Shown in pieces: positions 52,709-61,670 of a stretch of DNA of 64,000 nucleotides. The stretch comes from Pseudomonas hamedanensis (lineage in GTDB: Bacteria; Pseudomonadota; Gammaproteobacteria; Pseudomonadales; Pseudomonadaceae): positions 332,501-396,500 of the forward strand of contig NZ_CP077091.1 in the NCBI RefSeq assembly GCF_014268595.2. The letters are read 5' to 3'. Every line of letters begins with the position of its first letter. The first letter of the stretch is position 1. The notes under the pieces were generated by a model. The model ran no database searches, was not told the origin of the DNA, and worked only from the letters and a program-made list of their open reading frames with translations. Made by a program: the position numbers and the translations under genes.

Positions 52709-54907
52709 CGGCGCGGCGGCCGCTTCCTTGAGCCAGGTCTTGCCGAGAATCCGCGAGACCTGTTCGGCGGAGTAGGGCTTGGCGAGAAACTCGAAACCTT
52801 CGTAACCGCTGCGTGCCAGTTCTTCGCTGTAGCCGGACGTCAGAATCACCGGCAGATCGGGGCGGCGCTGGCGCAGTTCGCGGGCCAGGGCGACGCCGGT
52901 GATGCCCGGCATGACCACATCGGAAAACACCGCGTCGAACGCCATGGCATCGGCTCCGGCCAGGCGCAAGGCCTCTTCGGCGTTGGTCGCCCACGCCGTT
53001 TCATAACCCAGGTCCTGAAGAATCTGATTGGCAAACCGGCCGACGTCCAGGTTGTCCTCGACCACCAGCACCCGCCGCTGAACAGGCGCTGGATGGGGCA
53101 GGTCGTCATCCGCCGCATCGTCTGCTTCCAGTTCCACCGCCAGCACTTCCGGCAGGTACAGAGTGAATTCGGTGCCTTGACCGATCACGCTGGACACGTC
53201 GACGTTGCCGCCCGATTGCTTGGCGAACCCGAAGACCTGCGACAGCCCCAGCCCCGTGCCTTTGCCGACATCCTTGGTGGTGAAAAACGGTTCGAAAATA
53301 TGTTCGAGGGTTTTCGGGTCGATGCCGCCACCGGTATCCGCCAGGGCAATCGACACGAACGGGCTGCCGGAGCCGGCATGGCCGCGGATCGGTGGCAGCG
53401 GTTTGTGGCACTCAAGACGCAGTTTGAGCAGGCCTTGCCCCTGCATGGCGTCGCGGGCGTTGAGGGCGATATTGATCAGCGCTGTTTCGAACTGGCTCAA
53501 ATCGACGCGGATATAGCAGGGATGATCAGGCCGCTCGACGCAGACATGAATTTGCGCACCGGTGACCGATTCAAGCATTTCGCCAATGTTCGCCAGGCGC
53601 TCGCAGGCATCCACGACTTGTGGATTGAGCGGCTGGCGTCGGGCGAAGGCGAGTAACTGGCTGGTCAGCTTGGACGCGCGCTCGACCGTATCGGAAACCG
53701 CGCGCATATAACGCTGACGGCGTTCTTCGGACAGGTTGGGCTGGCGCAGGAAATCTACCGAGGAGCGAATGATCGTCAACAGGTTGTTGAAGTCATGCGC
53801 CACGCCACCGGTCAGTTGGCCGATGGCTTCGAGTTTTTGCGACTGGCGCAACGCCGATTCCGCGTGGGCCAGGCGCAAGCTGCGCTCTTCGACCCGTTGC
53901 TCCAGCGTGGCATTGAGTTCGGCCAGCGCCAGCAGGCCTTCGCGCACGTTGGCATCAGCGCGCACACGTTCGATGTGCGCCCAGCAACGCTCGGTCACTT
54001 CGCTCAACAGCGCCTGCTCGAAGTCTGACCAGACCCGCGGTACTTTGTCGTGGATCGCCATCAACGCGGTCAGGCGACCCTGTTTAAGCAACGGCACACA
54101 AATGGTCGCGGCGATGCCGATAGTCTGGAACGCCGCCGCTTCTTCAGGGGGCAATTCGCTGCGGTTGTCATGAATGACCAGCGGTTCACCGGCGCGCAAC
54201 AGGCTGACGGCTTTCTCGCCAAAATCTCGCAATCGATAGTGGCCGACGATGCTCGGCGAGCCCGGCGCCGGGCAGTCGCCGCGAATGGTGAAGCCATCTT
54301 CATCGGCGTCCATATCGGCGTAGGCGCAGTTGGATAGACGGAGGTGCTCGACCATCAGCCGCGTGCTGGCGGCAAGAATGGCTTGCGCGTCAGTGGCGTT
54401 GGTCACGGCGTTGCCGATCGCATCGAGCACGGCCAGACGCTGATTGAGAAACACCGTCTGGGTGGTTTCGGTGACGGTGTCGATCATGCCGACCACCTTG
54501 CCGAAGGGGTCACGAACCGGGCTGTAGCAAAAGGTGAAATACGCCTGCTCCGGGCCGCTGCCGCGTTCGATCATCAGGGCGAAGTTTTCAATGTAGGTGG
54601 CCTGGCCGGCGAACGCCGCGTCGGCAATCGGACTGATTTCGCTCCAGGCTTCTTTCCAGATATCGCTGAACGGGCGGCCAAGCGCGTGAGGCTTGTTGCC
54701 GAGAATCGGCACGAAGGCGTCGTTGAACAGGGTGATCAGTTCCGGGCCCCAGACGATGGCCTGGGGAAAGTGCGAGGCAAGGCTGAGCGAGACAGTGGTT
54801 TTGAGGACATCGGGCCAGTGTTCCAACGGGCCGAGGGGCGTATTCGCCCAGTCGTGTCGCCGAATCTGCTCGGCCATCTTGCCGTTGTCTTGCAACCAGT
54901 CGGTCAT
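52676..54907 (-). CDS. Hybrid sensor histidine kinase
   Basis: A 743-aa soluble kinase. Order: a PAS-like N-terminal sensor (about 20-150), a GAF domain (about 160-310), a coiled coil (EERSLRLAHAESALRQSQ), HisKA with the phospho-histidine in GGVAHDFNNLLTI (about 380), HATPase with NIALNARDAM and DTGGGI, and a C-terminal receiver (VLVVEDNLDVG, phospho-Asp in VFSDVVMPG, TSGYS). No transmembrane segment is seen, so it senses a cytoplasmic signal, perhaps light or redox. The start at 54907 (MTDWLQDNGKMAEQIRRHDW) is chosen; an ATG at 55015 would add 36 residues. No dedicated regulator lies next to it. Confidence 0.85.
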   Translation of the reverse strand: MTDWLQDNGKMAEQIRRHDWANTPLGPLEHWPDVLKTTVSLSLASHFPQAIVWGPELITLFNDAFVPILGNKPHALGRPFSDIWKEAWSEISPIADAAFAGQATYIENFALMIERGSGPEQAYFTFCYSPVRDPFGKVVGMIDTVTETTQTVFLNQRLAVLDAIGNAVTNATDAQAILAASTRLMVEHLRLSNCAYADMDADEDGFTIRGDCPAPGSPSIVGHYRLRDFGEKAVSLLRAGEPLVIHDNRSELPPEEAAAFQTIGIAATICVPLLKQGRLTALMAIHDKVPRVWSDFEQALLSEVTERCWAHIERVRADANVREGLLALAELNATLEQRVEERSLRLAHAESALRQSQKLEAIGQLTGGVAHDFNNLLTIIRSSVDFLRQPNLSEERRQRYMRAVSDTVERASKLTSQLLAFARRQPLNPQVVDACERLANIGEMLESVTGAQIHVCVERPDHPCYIRVDLSQFETALINIALNARDAMQGQGLLKLRLECHKPLPPIRGHAGSGSPFVSIALADTGGGIDPKTLEHIFEPFFTTKDVGKGTGLGLSQVFGFAKQSGGNVDVSSVIGQGTEFTLYLPEVLAVELEADDAADDDLPHPAPVQRRVLVVEDNLDVGRFANQILQDLGYETAWATNAEEALRLAGADAMAFDAVFSDVVMPGITGVALARELRQRRPDLPVILTSGYSEELARSGYEGFEFLAKPYSAEQVSRILGKTWLKEAAAAPSVVVDASALE

Positions 54908-55054
54908 GGGATCGGTGTCTTTCGTAACGTCTGCATGTGAACAAAGACCGTGGCCGGTGCTGTTTGGTTTCAGCACCACGGACACTTCCTTGCAGCACGC
55001 CTTGTTCGGGTTCATGCGCATCATGGCATGGGTGCTGGCGGGAGAAAAAGCCAA

Positions 55055-55092
55055 GGGTGAAGGGGAAATTCCTTCACCCCTGGTTTTTTTCA
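55055..55092. terminator. Terminator between kinase and ahpD-like gene
   Basis: A 9-bp stem, GGGTGAAGG/CCTTCACCC (55055-55063 with 55071-55079). On the plus strand T7 follows at 55084; on the minus strand TTGGCTTTTT follows. In the minus direction it terminates the ahpD-like gene ahead of the kinase. Confidence 0.7.
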
Positions 55093-55099
55093 GTGTTGA

Positions 55100-55618
55100 T
55101 CAGGCGTCGATGGGCGGAAAATCAATGTCGGTCAGCGCAGTGTTGTTCAGGTAGTTGGTCAGCGTCTGCACCGCCACCAAAGCAATCACTTCGATGATCT
55201 TGCGGTCATCAATACCGGCGGCACGGGCGGCAGCGATCTGCCCATCGCTCAAGTGGCCGCGGCTGTGCGTCAGCTGTTGCGCGAGCGCGGCGTAGGCATT
55301 CAGTTCTCCCTGACGCGCCGCGGCGATGTCTTGCGCCGACAGCCCTGCCTTGCCGGCAAACAGGGTGTGCGCGGCCAGGCAGTAATCGCAACCGTTGACT
55401 TGCGAAGTGGCCAGATACACCGCTTCTTTTTCCTGGGCGCTGAGCGAGGACTTGCCCAGCAACGCCGAGGCTTGCACATAAGTGTCGAGGGCGACCGGCG
55501 CGTTGGCGAGGGTGGCGAACAGATTCGGCAGAAAGCCGATTTTTCTCTTCACGCCTTCGAGCACAGGGCGGGTGGCGTCGGTGGCGGTTTCGAGGTTGAT
55601 AGCGGTGATGCGGCTCAT
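55100..55618 (-). CDS. AhpD-like carboxymuconolactone decarboxylase family protein
   Basis: A 172-aa all-helical protein of the AhpD/CMD family. The redox motif E-x-C-x2-C-x3-H type is seen in NGCDYCLAAHTLFAGKAG (about residues 75-92), indicating peroxidase or disulphide-reductase-like activity. The ATG at 55618 has GGAGAATC nearby. It is divergent from an AraC-type regulator (133 bp between starts), which is therefore its likely controller. Confidence 0.9.
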   Translation of the reverse strand: MSRITAINLETATDATRPVLEGVKRKIGFLPNLFATLANAPVALDTYVQASALLGKSSLSAQEKEAVYLATSQVNGCDYCLAAHTLFAGKAGLSAQDIAAARQGELNAYAALAQQLTHSRGHLSDGQIAAARAAGIDDRKIIEVIALVAVQTLTNYLNNTALTDIDFPPIDA

Positions 55619-55750
55619 GGTGATTCTCCGAAACTCCGGGGCGAAGTGCGCCGGGCATGGAGAGGATGTTAGGGAATGCCGGTAGCGCTTTGGCGGCAAA
55701 TCGTCGAGGATATGCGGCAGATCGTCCAGATATGCACAGTGGAGTTGCCT

Positions 55751-56572
55751 ATGGATCGCCTTTCGACCTTGCTCCGCCATTTCGGCGTGCATGCCGGCAC
55801 CTTTCACAGCGGCGCGTTTTGCGGCGTCAGTGTGCATGAGGGCGAGTCCGTCGGGCATGTGCACGTGCTGCAAGCCGGGGCGTTGCTGCTCAAGCCGGGC
55901 AACGAGCGCGAAATCCGCCTGGACGAGCCTTCGCTGATTTTCTTTCCCCGGCCGTTTACCCATCGCATGTTCGCCGACGAAGCCATGGCCACTCAGGTGG
56001 TCTGCGCGACGCTGACGTTTGACGGCGGCTCGGGCAATGCGCTGGCGGCGGCGCTGCCGGATTACATGGTGTTGAAACTCACGCAGATTCCCGAACTGGG
56101 CAGCACCCTCCAATGGCTGTTCAACGAAGCGTTCGAAGGCCATTGCGGGCGGGTGGCGGTGATGGATCGATTGTTCGAACTGTTGGTGATTCTGCTGTTG
56201 CGCCATCTCATCGGCAGCCGTGACCAGCCACCGGGAATGATGGCGGGTCTGGCCGATCCACGCGTGTCGCGCGCCTTGAACCTGATCCACGACGAACCGG
56301 AAAAACCGTGGAGCGTGGCCGATCTGGCGAGCGCTGCGAATTTGTCCCGGGCCGGGTTTGCCGAATACTTTCGCCGGATCGTCGGGCAGACCCCGGCGGA
56401 CTATCTGCTGAGCTGGCGGGTCAGCCTCGCGCAGAAACGTCTGCGCGAAGGCACACCGATTGCGCTGATTGCCGCTGAAGTCGGCTATGAAAGTCCGTCA
56501 GCGCTGGCCCGGGCGTTTCGCCGCAAGACCGGGGTCAGTCCTCGGCAGTGGCAGGCCGAAGCTGAACGCTAG
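55751..56572 (+). CDS. AraC-family regulator with cupin domain
   Basis: A 273-aa regulator. Residues about 1-160 are a cupin_6-type sensor domain (GVHAGTFHSGAFCG, HVHVLQAGALLL). Residues 180-273 are the AraC double helix-turn-helix (WSVADLASAANLSRAGFAEYFRRIVGQTPADYLLSWRVSLA, IALIAAEVGYESPSALARAFRRKTGVSPRQWQ). The start at 55751 is decided by GGAG eight bases upstream. It is divergent from the AhpD-like gene and ends in a 4-bp overlap with the convergent EamA gene. Confidence 0.9.
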   Translation: MDRLSTLLRHFGVHAGTFHSGAFCGVSVHEGESVGHVHVLQAGALLLKPGNEREIRLDEPSLIFFPRPFTHRMFADEAMATQVVCATLTFDGGSGNALAAALPDYMVLKLTQIPELGSTLQWLFNEAFEGHCGRVAVMDRLFELLVILLLRHLIGSRDQPPGMMAGLADPRVSRALNLIHDEPEKPWSVADLASAANLSRAGFAEYFRRIVGQTPADYLLSWRVSLAQKRLREGTPIALIAAEVGYESPSALARAFRRKTGVSPRQWQAEAER

Positions 56573-57462
56573 CGGGCAAACTTTTTCGCCCCGGCCACGC
56601 ACAGAATTACTCCCAGCGTCACGGCAAGCATGCCCGTGCTGACTGACTCATGCAGCAGCGTCGCCGCCAGCGCCAAACCGAAAAACGGTTGCAACAGTTG
56701 CAACTGTCCGACCGCCGCGATCCCGCCCTGGGCCAGGCCGCGATACCAGAACACAAAACCGATCAGCATGCTGAACAGCGACACGTAGGCCAGACATACC
56801 CACGCCGAGATGCTGATCTGGCCGAACGAGGCGGGTGCCAGCCACAGACTCGACAGTGCCATGGGCGGCAGCGCCAGCACCAAGGCCCAGCAGATCACCT
56901 GCCAGCCGCCGAGGGTTCGCGACAGTTTCGCGCCCTCGGCATACCCCAGCCCACAGGCCAGAATCGCGGCAAGCATCAGCAAGTCGCCGGTCGGCTGCGC
57001 GCTCACGCCTTGTGCCAGCGCGAAGCCGACCACTAGTGCGCTGCCCAAAAGAGAGAACATCCAGAACACCGGGCGCGGACGTTCGCCGCCCCGCAACACG
57101 GCGAAAATCGCCGTGGCCAGCGGCAGCAATCCGACAAACACAATCGAATGCGCCGACGTGACGTGTTGCAGCGCCAGCGCCGTCAGCAACGGAAAGCCGA
57201 GTACGACGCCCATCGCCACAATGAACAATGACAACCACTGATCAGGCGCCGGTCGCCGCTCGCGCAACAGCCACAACAGCGCCACGGCCACTGCGCCAGC
57301 AATGGCGGCGCGCAGGACGGTGAGAAACACCGGATCGAACTCCAGCACCGCCAGCCGTGTGGCCGGCAGTGAGCCGCTGAAAATCAGCACGCCGATAAAG
57401 CCGTTGATCCAGCCACGGCTTTTTTCCAGCGCCGGGTGGCTCGGGTTCGACAATCGTTCCAT
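56569..57462 (-). CDS. EamA-family (DMT) transporter
   Basis: A 297-aa inner-membrane transporter of the drug/metabolite superfamily with ten predicted helices in two EamA repeats (residues about 15-140 and 155-290). The N-terminal repeat ends with ALALQHVTSAHSIVFVGLLPLATA and the second with QPFFGLALAATLLHESVS. The substrate is unknown; many relatives export amino acids. It is divergent from a MocR regulator, which probably controls it. Four bases overlap with the AraC gene end. Confidence 0.9.
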   Translation of the reverse strand: MERLSNPSHPALEKSRGWINGFIGVLIFSGSLPATRLAVLEFDPVFLTVLRAAIAGAVAVALLWLLRERRPAPDQWLSLFIVAMGVVLGFPLLTALALQHVTSAHSIVFVGLLPLATAIFAVLRGGERPRPVFWMFSLLGSALVVGFALAQGVSAQPTGDLLMLAAILACGLGYAEGAKLSRTLGGWQVICWALVLALPPMALSSLWLAPASFGQISISAWVCLAYVSLFSMLIGFVFWYRGLAQGGIAAVGQLQLLQPFFGLALAATLLHESVSTGMLAVTLGVILCVAGAKKFAR

Positions 57463-57551
57463 ACGGTTCGCACTCTAAGGTGGGTTGCATTGCCGCTATC
57501 CTGGGCCTGAGAATCAGCACAATCAAAAAATTGTCATGGATACGCCTCGCT

Positions 57552-58883
57552 ATGCGCCGTTCCCGCTACAAGGCTCTGGTTGACCGCTTTGCCGCCGACA
57601 TTCGTGGCGGTCGCCTGGCGCCCGGCACCCGGCTGCCGACCCATCGGCAACTGGCCTCTGAAGAGGGTCTGGCCTTGGTTACGGCTTCGCGCGTGTACGC
57701 CGAGCTTGAGGCCATGGGGCTGGTCAGCGGTGAGACCGGGCGCGGCACATTTGTCCGCGAAACCTCGCTGACACCGGGGCAGGGTATCGACCAGAAAGAC
57801 GTGGCGGTCGGCATGATCGATCTGAATTTCAACTACCCATCGTTACCCGGGCAGGCCGAGCTGTTACGCAGCGCGTTGCGCCAATTGGCCTTGTCCGGGG
57901 ATCTCGAAGCGCTGTTGCGCTATCAGCCCCATGCCGGACGCACGCACGAGCGCGCCTCGGTGGCGCGTCATTTGTTGGCCGGCGGCGTAACGGTGGAGGC
58001 CGGGCAAATATTGATCGTCAATGGCGCCCAACAGGGGCTGGCCGTGGCGCTGATGGGCCTGCTCAAACCCGGCGATGTGATTGCTGCGGATGCGCTGACC
58101 TATTCCGGGTTCAAGGTCCTCGCCGAAGCGTTGCACCTGGAAGTGGTTGCGATTCCGGCGGCTGCGCACGGCCCGGACCTGCAAGCGCTGGAGGAACTGT
58201 GTCGCAGCCGTGCCGTGCGCGCGGTATATAGCATGCCGACGCTGCACAATCCGTTGGGCTGGGTGATGCCTTTGGCACAGCGCGAGCAATTGGTGGCGAT
58301 CGCCCGCCGGCATGATCTGACGATCATCGAAGACGCGGCCTACGCGTTCCTGGTGCAAGACCCGCCGCGCGCGTTGATCGATCTGGCGGCGGAGCGCACG
58401 GTCTACGTCAGCGGCCTGTCGAAAAGCATTGCCACCGGCCTGCGGGTCGGCTTCATTGCAGCGCCTTTGGACAAAGTGCCGGCGTTGGAACGCGTCATTC
58501 GCGCCACGACCTGGAACACGCCTGGAGTGATGACTGCGCTGGCCTGCGGCTGGCTCGACGACGGCACCGTCACGGCACTCGAAGAGCAGAAACGCCACGA
58601 TGCCAAGGCTCGCCAGGCGTTGGCCGCCGAGGTGCTCAAAGGGTTGCCGTACATTGCCCACGCGGCGTCGTACTTCTTGTGGCTGCCACTGCCGGAAGAC
58701 GTGCGCGCCGATCACATCGTTGTCGAGTTGATGCAGCAACAGATTTCGGTGACCAACGCCGAACCGTTTTCCGTGTCGTCCCACGTACCGCATGCGATTC
58801 GTCTGGCGCTGGGTTCGGTGGACATGGTGGTGTTGCGCGAGGCGTTGACCACTGTCAGACGGATTATCGGCGCTTACCTGTAA
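57552..58883 (+). CDS. MocR-type GntR/aminotransferase regulator
   Basis: A 443-aa PLP-dependent regulator. Residues 1-72 are a GntR winged helix (RLAPGTRLPTHRQLASEEGLALVTASRVYAEL). The rest is a class-I aminotransferase fold with the PLP lysine in YVSGLSKSIATGLRVGF (about residue 290) and TLHNPLGW before it. Such proteins sense an amino compound through PLP. Divergent orientation to the EamA transporter (89 bp between starts) suggests it regulates export. The start at 57552 leaves out a non-conserved extension. Confidence 0.92.
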   Translation: MRRSRYKALVDRFAADIRGGRLAPGTRLPTHRQLASEEGLALVTASRVYAELEAMGLVSGETGRGTFVRETSLTPGQGIDQKDVAVGMIDLNFNYPSLPGQAELLRSALRQLALSGDLEALLRYQPHAGRTHERASVARHLLAGGVTVEAGQILIVNGAQQGLAVALMGLLKPGDVIAADALTYSGFKVLAEALHLEVVAIPAAAHGPDLQALEELCRSRAVRAVYSMPTLHNPLGWVMPLAQREQLVAIARRHDLTIIEDAAYAFLVQDPPRALIDLAAERTVYVSGLSKSIATGLRVGFIAAPLDKVPALERVIRATTWNTPGVMTALACGWLDDGTVTALEEQKRHDAKARQALAAEVLKGLPYIAHAASYFLWLPLPEDVRADHIVVELMQQQISVTNAEPFSVSSHVPHAIRLALGSVDMVVLREALTTVRRIIGAYL

Positions 58884-58918
58884 ACTGCGCCGACGTCACA
58901 AACAGTCTGGAACGTTCT

Positions 58919-59299
58919 ATGAAAAACACTGCATTACTGGCGCTGGCCCTGATCTTCAGCGCCAGCGCTCATGCCGCAGGCGATCCCGAGGCCGGCGCGA
59001 AAATCTTTCCGCGCCTGTGCGGCGGCTGCCATCAGGTCGGCGAATCCGCGCGCTCCGGATTCGGTCCGCAGCTCAATGGCATCTTCGGCCGCGTTGCCGG
59101 GACGTCGGCGAACTACGTCTACTCCGATGCGATGAAAAACTCGGGCATCACTTGGAACCACGAGACGCTGACGGCGTATCTCAAAGACCCGAAAGGCGTG
59201 GTTCCGGGCACGCGGATGATTTTCTGGGGGCTTAGCGATAAGGAGAAGCTCAACAACCTGTTGGCGTATCTTCAGACGTTCCAAACAACCGCTCCATGA
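58919..59299 (+). CDS. Class I cytochrome c
   Basis: A 126-aa periplasmic c-type cytochrome. A signal peptide (1-20, cleavage at AHA) is followed by the haem motif CGGCH (about residue 34-38) and a distal Met in PGTRMIFWGL. The pattern GPQLNGIFGRVAGT is that of the cytochrome c2/c550 group. It probably shuttles electrons in the periplasm; the partner is unknown. It follows the MocR gene by 35 bp on the same strand. Confidence 0.92.
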   Translation: MKNTALLALALIFSASAHAAGDPEAGAKIFPRLCGGCHQVGESARSGFGPQLNGIFGRVAGTSANYVYSDAMKNSGITWNHETLTAYLKDPKGVVPGTRMIFWGLSDKEKLNNLLAYLQTFQTTAP

Positions 59300-59345
59300 A
59301 CCCGGCTCAAGTACTGAACCGTCCGGCGGTGTGGCGTAATGTTGA

Positions 59346-60989
59346 TCACGCCACCTGATTACGCCCCGCAGCCTTGGCCTGATACAACTGCTGATCGACC
59401 CGTTTGATCAATGCCGTGTGGGTGTTATCCGCCGGGTCCGCCAGGCCCAGACCGATGCTTACCGTGACCTGCCCGACGCCGGGAAACTGCGCTTGGGCAA
59501 CTGCCGCACGAATTTTCTCGGCGACCACCTCTGGGGTGTCGGGCTGAGCGATTTCCGGCAACAGCACGGCAAACTCTTCGCCACCGTATCGCGCAACGAA
59601 ATCGGTCGTGCGCACGCTGCTCTGAATCAATTGCGCCAACTGTTGCAGCACCTCGTCACCGATGGCATGGCCGTAAGTGTCATTGATGCGTTTGAAGTGG
59701 TCGGCGTCGATCAGCAACAGGGCGAAGGGGCGCCCCGTTCGCCGCGAGAGCAGCACGTACTCGCTGATTTTTTCGTCGAAGCGGCGGCGGTTGTATACGC
59801 CGGTCAAACCGTCGTGGGTCGCCAGGCTCAGCAGTTCGGCGTTGGCCTGGGTCAGCGCCGCGGTGCGTTGCGCCACGGTGGCTTCCAGTGAGGCATTGGC
59901 CTCTTGCAACTCGCGTTCCTTGCCAAGCAGCGATTGGGTCATGGCATCGATGGACTGGCCCAACTGGGCGATTTCCCGCACCGGATGCTGGAGCTGGAAA
60001 CGTGCACCGGTCTGGTTGTTCTGCACCTGTTTGGCCGCGCGCGCGAGTTGCTCGATCGGTCGACTCAGGTGCAGCGCCAGGTAATAAGCCACCAGAGCAA
60101 AAACCACCGCGGCAGACACGCCCAGCAGCAACAGCTCATACAGCAGCAGCCGCGCCGGTTGCAGGGCCGTCTCCAATGGCTGGCGGATGGCGATCGACCA
60201 CGACAACGCGGTACCCGACGGCGTCGGCACAGTGACCATACTGGTCAGGTAGCCATGCCCCGCCGACCAGCCCGGCGCCGCCGCATCGTTGACCGCCAGT
60301 TGTTGGCCCATCAGCGCTTCGGGGTACAGCACCTTGCCGTCGTGGTCGATGATCAGTGCCTGGATATCCGGCGCCGAGTTTTTATGAGAGAACGCCGCCG
60401 ATTCGACAATCCGGGTTACCCAGCTCCAGTGCGCATGGGCGCCCAGCACACCGATGATCTGCCCCGCGCCGTTATGGATCGGCGCGGCGAAATCGATGAA
60501 GCGCAGCGGTTCGCCATTGGGCAGACCCGGCAGCAATTTGGCCAGCAGCACGGCTTCGTGGGGATCGCCGGTGTATTGCCGGCGCAACCCGACCTGGAAC
60601 CATGGACGTTGCTGGACCGACTGTCCGACCAGCAAATCGTTGACCGCTTGATGCACCTTGCCGTCGGCATCAGCCACACCCATCCAGGCATATTCGGTGC
60701 GCGCCTGCGAGCGCAGTTGCATCGACTCGAGAATTTCCGGGTTGTCCAGGTCGCCACGTTCCAGATGCGGTGCGCGGCTAAGCAGGTAAACCTCCAACTG
60801 GCGTTCGCGCAGTTGTTCGCCCAATAACGTCGCCGCCGCCCGCGCGGTGTTCAGCAGCGCATTGCCGCTGGCCTGTTTCATTTGTTCGGTGGCGATATGA
60901 CCGACATAAAAGCCCACGCTCAACAGCGTCAGCAGGGATAAACCGGCGAACCATAGGGTGAGATGGCTGCGCAGACTGGCTTTGAACAT
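59346..60989 (-). CDS. Membrane diguanylate cyclase with Cache sensor
   Basis: A 547-aa c-di-GMP synthase. Order: transmembrane helix (residues 10-32), periplasmic double-Cache sensor (about 35-275), second helix (about 280-305), HAMP (HLSRPIEQLARAAKQVQ), a coiled coil (QSLLGKERELQEANASLEATV) and a C-terminal GGDEF domain. The active site is GGEEF, and an RxxD product-inhibition site (RTTD) lies five residues before it, so it should be catalytically active and feedback-controlled. The ligand of the Cache domain is unknown. Confidence 0.93.
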   Translation of the reverse strand: MFKASLRSHLTLWFAGLSLLTLLSVGFYVGHIATEQMKQASGNALLNTARAAATLLGEQLRERQLEVYLLSRAPHLERGDLDNPEILESMQLRSQARTEYAWMGVADADGKVHQAVNDLLVGQSVQQRPWFQVGLRRQYTGDPHEAVLLAKLLPGLPNGEPLRFIDFAAPIHNGAGQIIGVLGAHAHWSWVTRIVESAAFSHKNSAPDIQALIIDHDGKVLYPEALMGQQLAVNDAAAPGWSAGHGYLTSMVTVPTPSGTALSWSIAIRQPLETALQPARLLLYELLLLGVSAAVVFALVAYYLALHLSRPIEQLARAAKQVQNNQTGARFQLQHPVREIAQLGQSIDAMTQSLLGKERELQEANASLEATVAQRTAALTQANAELLSLATHDGLTGVYNRRRFDEKISEYVLLSRRTGRPFALLLIDADHFKRINDTYGHAIGDEVLQQLAQLIQSSVRTTDFVARYGGEEFAVLLPEIAQPDTPEVVAEKIRAAVAQAQFPGVGQVTVSIGLGLADPADNTHTALIKRVDQQLYQAKAAGRNQVA

Positions 60990-61085
60990 GGCGGGCGGGG
61001 TCTGTTTTTATAAAAGTGGCGCCATGGTATGCGACATCGACGACAGGCCACCAGCGAACGGGTTCATAGAAACGACACTGGAATA

Positions 61086-61117
61086 AAAAAGCCCGGCTGA
61101 TCAGGCCGGGCTTTTTC
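61086..61117. terminator. Bidirectional terminator
   Basis: AAAAAAGCCCGGC-TGATCAG-GCCGGGCTTTTT: the stem 61091-61097 with 61105-61111 is flanked by A6 and T5. In the minus direction it ends the repeat-protein gene 27 bp after its stop. Confidence 0.88.
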
Positions 61118-61143
61118 ATGGGTGCTGCGGTCGAGCGTTTGCT

Positions 61144-61461
61144 TCAGGCAACGCGGCGTTCGATCAGACGATCGGAGCCACTTTCGGCAACGCGGCGTTC
61201 GATCAGACGATCGGAGCCACCTTCGGCAACGCGGCGTTCGATCAGACGATCGGAGCCACCTTCGGCAACGCGGCGTTCGATCAGACGATCGGAGCCACCT
61301 TCGGCAACGCGGCGTTCGATCAGACGATCGGAGCCACCTTCGGCAACGCGGCGTTCGATCAGGCGATCGGAGCCACCTTCGGCAATGCGGCGTTCGATCA
61401 GACGATCCGAACCCCCTTCAGCCAAACGGCTTTCAATCAACTTGTCCGAGCCGCCTTCTGC
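61144..61461 (-). repeat. 39-bp tandem repeat array (about 8 copies)
   Basis: The DNA unit is 39 bp (13 codons), nearly perfect over the middle copies (for example TTCGGCAACGCGGCGTTCGA recurs on the plus strand). It codes for the repeats of the exported protein. Because 39 is a multiple of three, copy-number change would keep the frame. Confidence 0.95.
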
Positions 61462-61545
61462 GACCAGAGTCTGTGTCGGGGTGGCGGCAAAAGCGTTAAC
61501 TGCGAAAACCGATAAAGCGATGCTGAGAAGGGTTTGGCGTTTCAT
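61144..61545 (-). CDS. Exported protein of eight 13-residue repeats
   Basis: A 133-aa protein: signal peptide (MKRQTLLSIALSVFAVNAFA, residues 1-20), a short linker and eight tandem copies of AEGGSDRLIERRV. Copies 1, 2 and 8 diverge (K/S/L, I, and AESG) while five in the middle are identical at protein level. There is no hydrophobic core or catalytic motif; the repeats are charged and probably flexible. Similar Pseudomonas proteins are often annotated as phage infection protein, without known function. The start at 61545 has no room for a longer signal. It should be periplasmic or secreted. Confidence 0.85.
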   Translation of the reverse strand: MKRQTLLSIALSVFAVNAFAATPTQTLVAEGGSDKLIESRLAEGGSDRLIERRIAEGGSDRLIERRVAEGGSDRLIERRVAEGGSDRLIERRVAEGGSDRLIERRVAEGGSDRLIERRVAESGSDRLIERRVA

Positions 61546-61670
61546 GATCGTGTGCTCCAGAGGTGTTGTTGGTTTGTCTGGAGCCGATGTTACGCCGCGC
61601 AATTTTTATGAGAACTTCATTGACGTGATGATGAACATCGACGCCGATGATGTTTACCCAAACCCGCGAA

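Noticed and set aside
61144..61461. CRISPR-like array
   Set aside because: The units are directly adjacent without spacers and are coding.
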